A DNA stretch of 64,000 nt from Diplocarpon mali (GCA_024741835.1 JAENRP010000072.1:1-64000); one strand, 5' to 3'; shown: positions 21,695 to 34,146, numbered from the stretch's first letter. Translations and numbers: made by a program. The notes: generated from the letters alone by a model not told the origin.

Positions 21695-23849
21695 CTTTAA
21701 CAAGCCGCTCAGTGAGAGTTTGATGGTTGGGGAACGAGAAAGAAGACCAGCAAAGATCACGGACACTTCTTATAACACATCAGAATCTGTTGCGTCTTGT
21801 GCTACAGACAAAGTGGTGATGTCCGCGCCAACATCACCTTCCACCAGCAGCCTCAGTTGTAACACTGAGTGAAGTGATCGACCGGCCTCCTGCCGCATCG
21901 GGCATTGCGGGTGCTGTCATTACGGATCTGGAAGCCAGTGTAGTCTTGATTCCCCATGGTTGCATCTTGGATCCAATCATCGTTCAACCGTTTCGGCTCG
22001 ATCAGGTAAACAAACTTGACGAGAACTTGGCTCTTCTCAAGCACGAGGTCGTCGAGCGGAAATCGAGCGATCTCGTATTAACACGCTCAAAAGGCGCCGA
22101 TTAGCTGACTGTGTCTTCTACTTAGGTAGGTACTTGGATGTTCGAAGGATTTATATCATACCTGCAATATCGAAAGCAGCGTGCTTTTGGACCCGAACCA
22201 CGAAGCTGAAATTAACCAAGTATGATAAAATGATAATACCGATGAGTGTAGAGATTACTCGAGTTTGACTACCGAGCGCGGGTATTATTTGAACATCCAT
22301 GCAGAGCTTAGCAATGCTTAGGCGACGGGTGCCATGGGGTATCGCTTGGTTAGATGGGTGGCGACAAGAAGCTTCGGAGAGCTCTGTCAACACGTTTTCG
22401 CAGGTGCTCTACCGAGCGTCAAGGATAAACTGTGTGTCAGAGGCAGACGACGATATCTGTCTGGCATGGGAAACAGATGATGCAGCGGTTTTCAGGTCGG
22501 CAGGGTCGAGAGGAGGAGCAAGTGGTTGTAGAGTAGTTGAAGGCTCCCTTCTCACAAGGGCTCAGCGCTCTGAGTAGCGTGCCGCCTACTCAGTAGGGGA
22601 ATTCCATCTCAACGTCAAGGCCTGTTATCGAGACGTAAGGTCCAGGGTGCACTTGGTACAGAGGCCGGTGATAAGCATATCCCAATATCATTGAAGATGA
22701 GCGGAATCAGGGCGTTGGATCACCAACGGGTCTTCTCATGTAAATTCTACCCACTTCAGTAACGTAGAGGCCTGTATAGCCCCGCATGTGCCATCACCCA
22801 ACACGAGGAGTTACTCCCCCTGGTGGCTCGCCCCTAAATTTAACGGTATAGTCTCAATCACTTAAATCTACAAATTGAAGTCAAATATGCTTTCAATATC
22901 ACCCAAGGACTTTTCTATCGGAGGTATCTTCTTCCCAAGCTAGAAGAGCGGTGATAAAGCCTATAAAATGACCAAAGCCCAAGAGTTCTTAGTAGCAGGT
23001 TCCGAGGTGTCAGGCTATTTCCGTAAGGTGCAAACATATCAGCGTGCGAGTAAGTCGCTCAATCGATTCCAGAGAGCGGGTTTGACAAGATGAGAATAGG
23101 TCAAGGAAATAGTCACAGAAGTAGCTCGTAAGTATGAGGATCCAGGTCTGTCGGGGACCCCTCCGGGTAAAGACAAGGATTGTCAGCTGACTCGCTGACT
23201 GACTGACCTCCTTAGCTAGGTAGGTCAGAGGCTCTCTACGAATCCAGATGCACGCTTGCATGAGTTTGGGGGAGAGTTGGAGAAAGTGAGATTTAGCATT
23301 TGTTGAGTGAGTTACTAAGGCACAAAGAAGGGAAACCCCAGATGGAGCTTACTACCCATGCTTGCCCGCCCTTTACTTACCCATGACTCAGGGGCTCAGA
23401 GGACGCGCCAAGACTCACGATCAGAACTCGTACAACTTCATTGCTGATGAACACAAGGAGACAAACAGTCCCCCGTTGACTCCTCAAGACATGGTTATCG
23501 ATTGTCCTCGGCGCAGAGCATTATAGAGCATTAAGGCACGAGGCTGCCACTCAAACTATGGATACGCACGCTGATTGGTTGGCTTTGTTACGGGGACCGA
23601 CCTAGAGAGCTAGGCACCCAATCATCGGTACTTTTCCATTCCTCGAGGACGTCGGTCTTCCTCACATCATCCCTAGCACGACAAACACCTCGTCATGATA
23701 TAGCAGGCTGTTCTCTGCCTCAGTGAGACCAGGTCAGTCCAGTCCAGGAGTTAGAGTCCAGAGTCCAGCTCTCCGTCTCCAATTGACTGCACAGCTACAA
23801 GCAATACCACCCCCACCATTGCAACCATTCACATCCAACCGGACCGGAA
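21695..23849. other. Divergent intergenic region, no gene seen
   Basis: This lies between the starts of the metallophosphatase (-) and the GGCT gene (+) and should hold both promoters. Short frames (for example 22299-22577, +) have no family signal. Confidence 0.5.
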
Positions 23850-24772
23850 ATGGGAGACCGGACAGCTTTCTTCTACGGCACGTTGGTACATCCCCCCCGT
23901 TCTCCTACCGTAACTTTCAGCCGACTCAAACCTCCAACAGATGGCCCGCGAAGTCCTCAACCGCGTCATATACGGCGTCTCCAAGCCCCTCCCCTCGTCG
24001 CCGCAGTACACCCTCTCCCTCTCCTTGAAAATAAGCCCCGCGCTCCTCCCCTCCTACTGCCGGCACAAGGTCCAGCACGCCGACTACCCAGGCATCATCC
24101 CCGATGCCTCGCGCGAAGTGCGCGGGACATATGTGACGGGCCTGACGGAGGGCGATATCTGGAGGTTGGATCGCTTCGAGGGGAGTGAGTATGACAGGCA
24201 GGATGTCGTTGTCACTTTGCTGTCTGAGGAAGCGGATGGAAGGGCAGTAGAGACGGAGGGGAAGGCAGAGGAGAGAAGAACGCAGACGTATGTGTACACG
24301 GCTGGGGAAGAGCGGCTCGAGAAGAAGGAGTGGGATTATGAGGTCTTCCGCAGGGAGAAGCTGCATCGGTGGGCTGATGCGAGTGATGAGTATCGGGGTA
24401 AGTCGGTATAGTTCTGGACTGTTCGCCGTATCTTCTCTCGCGTATTTCGTCTTGTGTATTTCCGTTTGCGGACTAGAGCTTGGCCTTTCGGATCTTGGCT
24501 TCCGGGCCTCGCCTTTGTATCGTGGGTTTAGTCTTTGGTTTGACACAGGCTTTGGGGCCTTTTTTTCCTGATCGCTTGGTGGGATGCGTTTTGCAATTGG
24601 CTCTTCGCAGGGAGTCCAAGATCTCGAAAAGGCATGTAACTGACGATGCAAAGACGTCGACGAAGCCGTCAACGACCAGGAGGAAGGTGGGCATGACCCT
24701 ACTGGTGGACGAGGAGTTCTTCCCCAAGGCAGCAAAAAGCAGGAAGAGGAGAAGCTCAGGAGTGCTGTCTGA
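23850..24772 (+). CDS. AIG2-type gamma-glutamylcyclotransferase-like protein
   Basis: Three exons (23850-23885, 23941-24397, 24654-24772) give 203 residues. The 36-nt first exon joins in phase to form FFYGTLMAREVLNRVIYG, the diagnostic GGCT/AIG2 opening with the YGTL substrate loop. The middle carries VRGTYVTGL and LDRFEGSEYDR, whose glutamate (about 92) is in the usual catalytic place. Frame continues to a stop at 24411 if the second intron is kept. A perfect GTAAGT donor at 24398 and an acceptor at 24653, with a nearby CTGAC branch site, instead add a tail reading DEYRDVDEAV and HDPTGGRG. That tail matches the usual C-terminus of fungal homologues, so I prefer it. The family includes enzymes that form 5-oxoproline from gamma-glutamyl compounds, but the substrate of this branch is not settled. 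The 256-nt second intron is unusually long for this window. Confidence 0.85.
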
Positions 24773-25603
24773 GGGCGTGGCGTGGCACGACTTTACTTGG
24801 ATCCGGGATTAGCCAGTCGTATCTGCTTGGAACTCCAGTCGAAAAAAGGTCCCAGAGTTCCGACGGGCCAAGGTCGGATTCTAGAACACAATGCGAATTT
24901 CAGCAACGAGTAGATGAAGAATTACACATGCGCGCTACACCAGAACACAGCCGTCACTCCCTCGTAGCCGCGCAGCAGAGCATGTGGCGAGAAACACCTA
25001 CCTCTCCTCAAACCCCGAGCACCTACGCCGCTGGCTCTCGATTCAACCAACCTAGAGGTAATCCTACCCACCCGCCTATGGCTGCGACGTGGATCGATCC
25101 CCGAAGCGCGAGAACCGGGCTCGGCTTCCGCAATAGAAACAACAACAACAACAACAACAACAACATATACCTGAGGTGCCTGAGGTGCCATAGTGAACTC
25201 CAACATCAAGAGCTTCGATCTCAATGAAGCGTCGAGAATAACAACGCGTAGCGCACATGCAGATGAGCAGGAGTCTGAACGGCGGCAGGGTTCGATTCAT
25301 ATCAAGAGGGGATACTTGCTTGGTGCGGATGGTGGCGCTTTGCCTGAACGGAACCCGTCCTGGCGAGTTTTGATGTTTCAGCAAGTATAAAATGGTGGCC
25401 GAAGAGGGTGCTTGGTGGTGATCAAACAAGCCGTGCGCACATGTGTGGCTCAGAAGCAAAGGAGAGAGTGAACCTCGGTCAAGTGATTATCTTTGTTCAT
25501 TCACTACAGAACCTATGAGACCCGCACCTTGAGCTTGTGAAAAATCGCCATACCCAAACGCCGCCAATGATCCCCTACACTTGTAACATGTACGACTCTC
25601 CTT
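24773..25603. other. Convergent intergenic region
   Basis: This lies between the 3' ends of the GGCT gene and thymidylate synthase. It contains an AAC microsatellite (25138-25164). Open frames through the AAC run are compositional. Confidence 0.5.
25138..25164. repeat. (AAC)n microsatellite
   Basis: Nine consecutive AAC units, producing an Asn run on one strand and a Cys/Val run on the other; no gene is supported here. Confidence 0.9.
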
Positions 25604-26655
25604 TCAGACAGACATCTTCATAGAAATGGCTTTATGAGGCTCATACCCCTTGACCACGAAGTCTTCCAGTTTCCATCCGTCGATGCTACCCCCCTTCTCT
25701 CGCGTAATCTCCAGTTCCGGGAATACCCTTGGCTCTCGCGTCAACTGCATCTTCAGCGCATCCACATGGTCGGCATAGACATGTGCATCCCCAAGAACAT
25801 GTGTAAAGGTCCCGGGCGTCAGGTCGCACACATGGGCCAGCATATGCGTCAACAGAGCATAACTCGCGATATTGAATGGCTCTCCGAGTCCAAGATCAGA
25901 ACTCCGCTGGTAGACCTGGCAGTCCAGTTTTCCCTTCCCCTTCTCACCACTCTCGTTCTTGGGAAACGAGACGTAGAACTGAGCGAACATGTGGCAGGGC
26001 GGCAAGGCCATGAGCTTCATATCCTTGGGATTCCACGCACTGAAGATGATCCTGCGATCGTAAGGATTATTCTTCAGCTTGTGGATGACCTCTGCTAGCT
26101 GGTCGACGCCTTGTCCCGTGTAGTCCGTCTCTGCATCGACGTATTCCGCGCCGAAATGCCTCCATTGGAATCCATAGACAGGCCCGAGATCACCGACGGC
26201 GCGGTGCGACAGCCCGACGGAATCGAGGTATTCGCGGGATCCGTTGCCGTCCCAAATTTTGATACCTGCAGCTGCGAGTGGGAGGGATGAAGTGGAGCCC
26301 GAGATGAACCAAAGCAGCTCACCAATGACGGCGCGGAGGAAGACGCGCTTCGTGGTGAGGAGGGGCAGGACCGGCCTTCCTTCGGGAGAGGTGAGGGAGA
26401 ACTTCATGGGTCGAGGCGCAAAGATCGAGTATGTGCCGGTTCCAGTTCTGGTTATGCTGTCAGCTTGCGCTCATACGTCCTGGGAGATCCGCATTACCGG
26501 TCTGGGCGATGTTCTCCATTCTCGAGGCAATCCCGGACTAGGTCGAGATACTGATATTCCTCGTGTTTTGGAAGGTTATTAGAGGAGACCGTCGGTTCCG
26601 TTGGCTTCGAAGGAGCTTGGGCAGCTGCATTCATATCCAGGATTGATGGCGCCAT
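25604..26655 (-). CDS. CDC21: Thymidylate synthase
   Basis: Two exons (26655-26498, 26447-25604) with a 50-nt intron give 333 residues. The join restores [16 protein letters not shown] and [13 protein letters not shown], the conserved N-terminal block with the phosphate-binding arginine. The enzyme methylates dUMP to dTMP using methylene-tetrahydrofolate, in cytosol or nucleus. The catalytic cysteine is in [13 protein letters not shown] (about Cys204). [45 protein letters not shown] and [11 protein letters not shown] are all present. A short charged insertion ([11 protein letters not shown]) precedes the CQVYQRSSD motif, as in many fungal enzymes. An in-frame ATG at 26634 is an alternative start. 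Three ACGCGT boxes lie upstream. The gene is divergent from the Aim32 gene. Confidence 0.96.
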
Positions 26656-27445
26656 GTTCGTGAGCCTTTTCGTTGCGAGTGTTGATTCTGGGGAAAAGGA
26701 GGGGTTGCATTGGGCAGACGCGTAGAGTGGTTTCTTGACGCGTTCGGTCTAACCGAAAGCGAGCTAATACTGTGCCTAGTGCTACAAGTACCTCCACGAC
26801 TAACACGTGAGTCGGCAAGTTACTCAAATAAGTGATATATGGGATTGCCTAGGTAAGGTGGGTATGCTAGGTCTATGAACTGTGAGGAGGCTTCTTCATA
26901 CCGTACGCGTTTCATTGGGGATTGGAGAAAAGCTAGCTACCCCGATAGACCTGCTTTGAGGGGAAACGGAGCGACGTTGGGTTGAGATTATTTAGAGGTT
27001 CTTTGACTCAGGATCCGCCGTGCATGTACAATTCTGTCCAGGGAAAATACCCAATTTCAGAGTGATGGGCATGAGGTTCGTTCATCTCCTGTGCAATTCA
27101 CCTCGAAAGTCACTCAATTATCACAATTCGTATGACTTGGTGGTGGCCATATCCACGAAAAGTACCTAGTAGTCGACATGTTCTGGGTGAACATCCCTGT
27201 CTGACAGAATCGAAAGGTGTAGATTCTAGTTCTAGAGAGCTGAAGTAGTATATATACAAGGTAGGCTTACGTAGGCTTACCAAGCCTTAGCCTCCGCTCC
27301 GTGCGGTAATCTCCGTACCTTGTATATTTCTAACACTGTCATTGAAGCGCGACGTACTGTGGTACTGTGAAAGACATCTCCGAGTCATAATTGTCCTTCG
27401 ACAACCATCCGTTCTGATGGACGCCCTCGACACTCTGCATTCTTC
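26656..27445. other. Divergent promoter region
   Basis: This is the shared upstream region of thymidylate synthase (-) and the Aim32-like gene (+). Besides the MCB boxes it holds a short direct repeat TAGGCTTAC (about 27263-27282). No gene is supported. Confidence 0.5.
26718..26910. promoter_or_regulatory. Three MCB (ACGCGT) boxes upstream of thymidylate synthase
   Basis: Exact ACGCGT occurs at 26718-26723, 26738-26743 and 26905-26910, about 63, 83 and 250 bp upstream of the start. In yeasts this MluI cell-cycle box is bound by MBF (Mbp1/Swi6, or Res/Cdc10) and drives G1/S transcription, including of thymidylate synthase. The third box could equally serve the divergent Aim32 gene. Confidence 0.7.
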
Positions 27446-28555
27446 ATGTTCCTGCGATGCCTAGTCAGGCCACCACGGCGCCTTGATCGCCTTCCCCAGC
27501 ATTACCCACGATATACCACGGCGCGGGCTAAACCCTCGTTCCCGACCATCCCAACATGTCCTCCGCCGAGATGCCCATGCGCCGAGATGCCCACTATGCC
27601 GGCTGGCCTCCCAATCGACCATTCAAAATCACTGAATGGCACTATGGCCCCTTATGCCGAGCAAGTCTTGATCTGTACGGGCAAAGGCGACTGGCTGAGC
27701 AAGATTGAAGAGGAGAGCTCGGGGGACAACCTGGCCGCTGATATCAAAGAGTTGATCGGAAGAGGGGGGATGTACTCGGATGTAGGTTCTCATGCCTTGA
27801 CCTGGAGCTGTTTACTCGGTTGACGTGTAATCGGATAGCCATACCACAACGTCGCGATCACCAACGGTTCGTTCCCGTCCTCTATTCCCTCCCGCACGAC
27901 AGTCCAAACCACATCCGCCTACCTATTTCCATCCTTCAAATATGTGCCCTTCCTCCCGAGGGTATCATTCGAATCCGTGCAGGCTCTGGTCAAAGGCTAT
28001 CTGCTCCCCAAGAAACTGCATCCCATGCATGACGGCTTATCGCCAATTCACAGAGACTGTTTGATGAGAGAAGAGGACCAGGGACGGTCTTTGTACGGCG
28101 TGCAGGATGTCAAGGACGTGATGGTTTTGATCTGCGGTCATGGTGGTAGGGATATGAGGTGTGGTGTACTGGGACCGGTGCTAAGGGAGGGCTTTGAGAA
28201 GCAGCTTGAGAAGCAAAACATGCTTGTGCTGAAAGGCTCTGTAGAAGTCGGTGACGGGTCAGAGAGGGTCAGAATCGAGGAAAAAGGGCAGACTGCCGGG
28301 AGTGTCGCTAGAGTTGGGCTGATAAGTCATATTGGAGGACACAAGTTCGCTGGAAATGTTATTTTGTATGTCCCGCCTGGTATGAAGGCTGCTGATGGCC
28401 AGCCACACAAGCTCGCAGGCTGTGGTATTTGGTATGGTCGGGTCGAGCCGAAGCACGTTGAGGGAATCATAAGGGAGACCATTCTGGGAGGGAAAGTCAT
28501 CGAGGATTTGTTTCGGGGAGGGATACGGCAGGGAGGAGAGATATTGAGACTGTAG
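27446..28555 (+). CDS. AIM32: Aim32-like thioredoxin-fold ferredoxin, mitochondrial
   Basis: Two exons (27446-27781, 27839-28555) with a 57-nt intron give 350 residues. The first 30 residues are Arg-rich and almost free of acidic residues (MFLRCLVRPPRRLDRL), as expected of a mitochondrial presequence. A Cys/Pro-rich stretch follows. The middle holds LICGHGGRDMRCG, two cysteines (about 211 and 220) spaced C-x8-C, and then SHIGGHKFAGNVI with two histidines (about 276 and 280). This C-x8-C plus H-x3-H arrangement, followed by a GxGIWYGR-type motif (GCGIWYGRV), is that of the sucrose-cleaving-like/Aim32 ferredoxin family. Yeast Aim32 is a mitochondrial protein that binds a [2Fe-2S] cluster and influences thiol redox state; that role is carried over by homology only. 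Confidence 0.87.
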
Positions 28556-31006
28556 GCTCCTACTTTTCTTCGAGAAACTTCTTCTAAACAGGTTCAAAAG
28601 AGAGACTGTTCAAAATGAATAAAACAGATAGGCTCAATCTCCCATGTTCGTTCGTTCATTCAAGTCTGCAAGCCTGCGGATGTCTCATGGCAGGGTGATA
28701 TCTCGCTTAAGATCAAGCTTGATAGCCTAAGCTACTATACCTGAATGTTTACTTTTTGACGACAAACGCCCGTCGAACGAGCCTCAGCTGGCTTAGAAAA
28801 CGCAGAACCCAAGTGTTCTCGGAGTTGTACGTCCAATACGTCCACAGATCTCCCTTCCTCCACTTCCACATGAACGCATGACTCAGGGCACAGTCTCAGG
28901 ATCCCTGCCACGCAATCCTACAGTACTGATTGTAATGTGCTTGACAAGGTGGAAAGGTCCCCGGCAGAAGAAATGTTTATTCCGAGTACATCTTCAGAAA
29001 AACCTGAATAGAGACGACTCTTTTGCCCACGCTGATACCACAAAGATATCGAGGTTCTCCAAGTCGCACGGGCCATTTGTAGTAAATTAATTCTGACTGA
29101 CTGTCAGCCTGTCGAGAAATGGAGAAGGAATGGATCCCTTTGTTGTGGCGGGCAACTGCTGCGAAGGACATTCCACGGCACCCGCAATTGGAAGATGTGT
29201 ACATTTTCCGCACCGTATCAATGTGCGGAGCTAGCCGGTGAGTGTACGTTCAGATCTTCAGAGAAATTTCAGATAGATCAAAAAAGCTGTCCAGACAGAC
29301 ATATAATACCGGCCTATGGGCGTCACCAGCGAGATTCCTCAACCTCGTTGGATATCCTGAGGTGTGATGGCGGTGTTTTCTTGATCGATCACTTCCACCA
29401 TTGATACAGACTAAAGATTTAATGAAATAACGAGCATTAAATTTGGCTTGTGTGAGGATATTTACTGCCGATCACCTCTCACTGATTCCTCCCAAGTTAG
29501 CCGCAGGAGATGCGAGAAAGACACAAAGCTCAATGTCGCGATGCTTCACGGGAGATGACCCGGCCTTTTGGCGAGACAGCAGATTCTGGCGGCAATACTT
29601 ACTGGGACTTCTCAAGTAAGTGCTTTGTGCAATGCAAGCTTTTCACGACTGTTCAGTCGCTGCTAGTCTCATTATTTTTTCCGGGATTCACAAGTCCTAA
29701 CGGTATTCAGAGCTCACCAGCCGACAACTGGCTGCCTGGTGAAAGAAACCCCCTGAGCTTTTGCACATCTGACCCGCCTGAACCATCTGATCAAGAACTT
29801 CGTGTTCGAGAATTTCAAGACCGTTAGCGAGGCGCTAAACAACGCGCAGGCCTTTCCTAGATCTCTAGAGATGTGTTTGGGTAATTGAATATCCAACGCA
29901 TGTCTCGGGCTCACCTAAAGACTTGGCTGTGGACCCAAAAACCGAGGGTTTACTGATCCGGCATTCTAGAGGCACGAGCACTACATGCCACAGAGAACTT
30001 GCTCGCGGCCTGGGGTCCGAGGGGGCAACTGAGGTACCGAGACTGTTCTCCCGGTTGGAATCTTGAGTGTGAGGCCGAAAGAGACGGGCTGAAGCTTCGA
30101 ATCTGGGAATGGCGCTTCTGGGTAAGCGGGTGTACCCCAAAGAGTTAAATTTTGGTTGGGCTCGTATAGTACTGCTTGGTTCGAAGTTGGTGATGGTCAT
30201 GTTCGACGGCTTTGCTGTTCAGACTTGTTTGCCTAGAGATCGGTTGGACGTCATGAGAAGTTCCTGATTTGATCAAAGTTGCGGAGATGAGATTGCACAA
30301 ACAATAAGTCGAAGAAGTAATATTCTTTCGCGGTGAACGATTGATACAATTGAGCTGTGAGGAATCGGCTGGGTGGGTGAAGATGTTCTCTAGGGTCACT
30401 CGGTGTATTGCGTCTGGTTTGACTTGGAGATGAACCCATTCCAGTGTGGACGCGACGCGCCGTAGTCGATAAGGCCGCGTTCGCACGTGATATAAATCAC
30501 TTCGCTTCAAAGGACTTCTGGGTCAACGGCTCACTTCCACTGATCCACGGGCCCTCCTCTTTCCATCGGAGCTGCCACCCAGGCAGTCTTCACGCCGATA
30601 TCTGCAAGAGCCTGTCTTGTGGATGAATGCTTGGACGAGCTCTGGATATCATTAAGCCAGGGCTCGGAACCTTTCTTGTGTCGCCTATAGATTGAATTCT
30701 TGTTTTATGCCTCAATTGCACCTATTATTCATGCCCATATTCGCCTCGAGGCACATACCACTTGTCTTCTGTGCCTCGTTTCTAACAGAGTTTGGTATTT
30801 TCACTTCTTGTGTGTTCTGCTGACTGCCATTCTGGCCCTTGCCCCCACAGCTTCCTGCAGCACGAGTCCCAGAAAGGGCATTTGCAGGTAAAGCTATGAA
30901 CAGCCCCGTTCATTCATATTCACATCGATCCGGGGATTTCCCGGAAGCTTCCAGCGATTAGTATAGACTGGTAGGTGGTGTTGCCACATCTATTATATGG
31001 ATTGCT

Positions 31007-31089
31007 GGTTGATTAGTGTAGTGGTTACCACGCCAGATTCTGATTCTGGAGGAACTTCTGGAAACCTCAGTTCGAACCTGGGATCGACC
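31007..31089 (+). tRNA. tRNA-Gln (anticodon CTG), 12-nt intron
   Basis: A full cloverleaf can be drawn. The acceptor stem GGTTGAT pairs with ATCGACC. The D arm is TAGTGTAGTGGTTA. The anticodon stem CCAGA pairs with TCTGG around loop TTCTGAT (anticodon CTG), and the T arm is CTCAG-TTCGAAC-CTGGG. The pairing requires removal of a 12-nt intron (TTCTGGAGGAAC) placed right after position 37, the canonical site. Without it the variable loop would be 16 nt, wrong for Gln. No CCA is encoded, as normal in eukaryotes. Confidence 0.92.
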
Positions 31090-33435
31090 TGGAACAGCAT
31101 CTCCTTTTGCCATTTTTGTATGTGACCAGTCTCTGTCAAGCTTTCTTAGCTTAAATCTGACAGTGACTCACGTTTCCTTGCAATTTTGGCACGCTTCCTG
31201 GATCTGGTCTTCATGAAAGTAAACAATGTCTTGTATAATTTGCATTAGCCTAGTTTTTGCGTGAGAGGACTGTGACGAGTGAATCTGGGATGACTATCAA
31301 AACTACCTGATTCATAAGGCTTGGCTCAGTTGCCTTCTGTTTCCTATGTCGTGCGGAATTTATATAGTTTTTTGGCCTTACTGTTTATATTGCAAAGAGT
31401 CCCGCCATGAGGAAACAGTCATGAACTCCTGTTTCGATCCTTATATGTCTAAACCCAAATTTTCCCTCTTACGAATAAGGATGTTCTCGCTAATAGGGTT
31501 GTTTTGAAAGTACTAGGCAAAAAAAGGGAATTATAGGGTGAGAGGTTGTTTTATTTAGCTATACGTGTCTTGGATCCAAACTCCTATATCCTGTTCGACT
31601 GCTAGCCAGCACGGAACCGACGCGCAAGATCAAGCTGAGGGGTCCCTTTTAATCCAGTTCCAGTCTCAGGGGATGAGAAGTCTAGCTTCCGTACAGACTC
31701 TTACCTCACTAAAATTTGTAAGCAACAGCTCGTCTCTGCGTTTAACACTTTTATCTAATCATTCTTCCTTGATATCAGTTCTTTAGTAACGTGCTTCTAA
31801 TATAATCAACTAGAGCCCTGATTTTGCAGCTCCTAACATGCACTCATCTTTAAATCTTAATATCAATTCTCTTTCTACAATTTTACCAAGTCTGCAAATA
31901 TTTTAATACCTCGCTTTATACCTCCTCAGCGCCTGATATAGGAATTGAATTTACAATTCAGCTCATAGGCTCCTTTGCGGACGATCTCTGTGGATATTTA
32001 CCAGGGTAACTGAGTTGCTTAAATCTGTGTAAGAGAATAAAATTCCTGGTTACAAATTCAAGGGGAGAGATCACCTCTTCTGGCATGGGATGTTAGTAAA
32101 TACAGCTGTAATCATCTACCGCTTATACCCTCACCTGTGCTGAAAGTATCCAAGTCTTTCTGAAGGGACTGTACTAAAAAGAGTTTTTATGTAATCCCGG
32201 TACACGCTGTCAAGAACCAAATATTTATAGCGTATCTAGTGAGCTGGATTATCATATGGGTCCAAGATCTGAAAGCCATTGTATTCTTCTCTTGGCTTAA
32301 GGGCAAACTTGCAAGTGCCGAAATAGCACCTCCATGAACCGCTTTCAAGTTTTTTGAGAAGAGGTTGTCTGATTGAGAAGAGGTTTGTCTGATTGACAAG
32401 ACCCTAGGAAACTTAGGTTATCATATCAAAACTTTATTCCTGTACAAGTTCTTGAATAAATCAATTCTGTATGGAGTCCAGAACCATACAAATATGATCC
32501 AAGATGCAGTCTGTTTCATGTGTTGAAGTCCGCTGAATGGGCCTCATGACTTATTTCAAGAGCTTTGTTTTTCTGCATGCTGCATGGTCAAGGTTTAGAT
32601 TGAGAACAGGTGTAACAAAAACAGAATACGCTCGGATATTTCATGAGGTTAGTTATCCCACGCAGATACACGTAACGGTAAAAACATGGGATAGTCATAA
32701 CTTTAATATCTCCTCTAATTTGGCCAAGAGAGGCTAAAGAGGGCTCAAAATATCATGATTATTACTCCAAATATTGAGCAACTAGGAAGCATCTACCCTC
32801 CCCGTGCAGCCGTATAACTGTGATAAAGTTGAGCTTTTCAACCCATTATATATTACTCATCAGCAAAGCTGGCAGATCTAGACTTCAGAGCTTCTGATTC
32901 TTCGTCACTTCAGGCTTGTTCTACTTATCAACAACAATTTCTTACCACTCATATCACAGTATCGACAGTTAATGGCTGCATATTAATACTTGAAAATATG
33001 TTTTGCTTCGTGACTCTGTTGATCATATCTTCAATAAGTCTGAATAGTCACGTATCTATCTCTTTTGTCATTTCATCAAAATCCGCATCACACTTCTACT
33101 CTGCAGCACATTTTTACATTTTCGGATTCAACTACAATGAGCAAGTCCTCGAGTCGTCCTTTGCGGGTTTCATAGTCAACAAAGTCACCATCAGTTCCTC
33201 CTCACTTTTCATGGTATATATTCTTTCTCGGAATCATGCTGTGTTACTGATACTCCAAGCCTTGAGCAATTTAAGCTCCAGCCGATCCCAAAATCGTTTC
33301 TCCGCACCTTCAGACACACCGTAAGCCAATCACCAGGACCGCAATGACACGACATTGCGAATCCCAGTAGGGTTACTGTTGTAGTATATTGTTGTGGTAT
33401 ACTTGGAAAGTGACGATGAGTGAGGACGTTGAAGT

Positions 33436-34146
33436 TTGAGGGGACCGACAAGTCTCGGCATTTCGCATACTGAAAAATCAACACTGCGCATAACTCTAAC
33501 GCCACACTGCAGAGTTTTCAGTGAGAAAGGCTGGATCAGAGCCGTGACAGCCTTCGAAAATCCCGTCCTCCCTGATGAAGAAAATCAGAATTCTTCAAAT
33601 AGAGACCGATTAGCCGCTCGCGAATTTCAGCTTCGAAGGCCTATCGAGGAGGTGCCTTACTCAGTCTTAGAGTTATATTACACACCTCGCTCGCGCCCCA
33701 GATCACCCTTTATGGGCGGTGCTGCGGAAAAACAAAAGCTGCGTAGACAGGTATAAACGATAGTCAAAAAAGAGTTTGACGGGTGGAGGGTCGAGACGCA
33801 GCAGCTGCTCACGTGTCGAGCATATTTACATGCAAGATTTGATGAATGGTAGATACGCCGCCTCGAGATGTCTCTGTCTTCAAATACAGCGCTTGATGTG
33901 ATGATACTGGCGTCTTTCTATAGGTTTGCGAGACTTGTCACCATGCTAGAGCTGTTGGGCAGATTGAGCGAAGCTGAATACTCCATCTTGAGTGATTTCT
34001 ATAAACGAGCACTCCATCAGGTCCGCTTCGCGACCACGGCTCTGCTCCAAGAGATCAATGATGGACAAACCGATTTGCTGACCGCAAGTCCCTCTCCGAC
34101 GCAGGCAACCCTGGTCGAGACATTTCGTGCTGGGTTAACAGACTAG
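33436..34146 (+). pseudogene. Decayed coding frame with two in-frame stops
   Basis: One reading frame stays coding-like for about 237 codons, interrupted only by TAA (33754-33756) and TAG (33850-33852). Between and around the stops the translation reads smoothly, for example DRLAAREFQLRRPIEEVPY, KEFDGWRVETQQLLTCRAYL and HARFDEW before the TAG. A helical segment then runs to a natural-looking end at TAG (34144-34146). Base composition here is more balanced than in the AT-rich flanks. No ATG precedes the first part, and the frame further upstream has more stops, so the 5' end is lost. Both internal stops can come from single C-to-T changes (CAA to TAA, CAG to TAG), as RIP or ordinary decay would make. 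I do not recognise the family. It could instead be a multi-exon gene with short introns spanning the stops, but splice signals there are poor. Confidence 0.55.

Noticed and set aside
25190..25310. GGGTTCGATTC resembling a tRNA B box
   Set aside because: No matching A box, acceptor stem or anticodon arm nearby.
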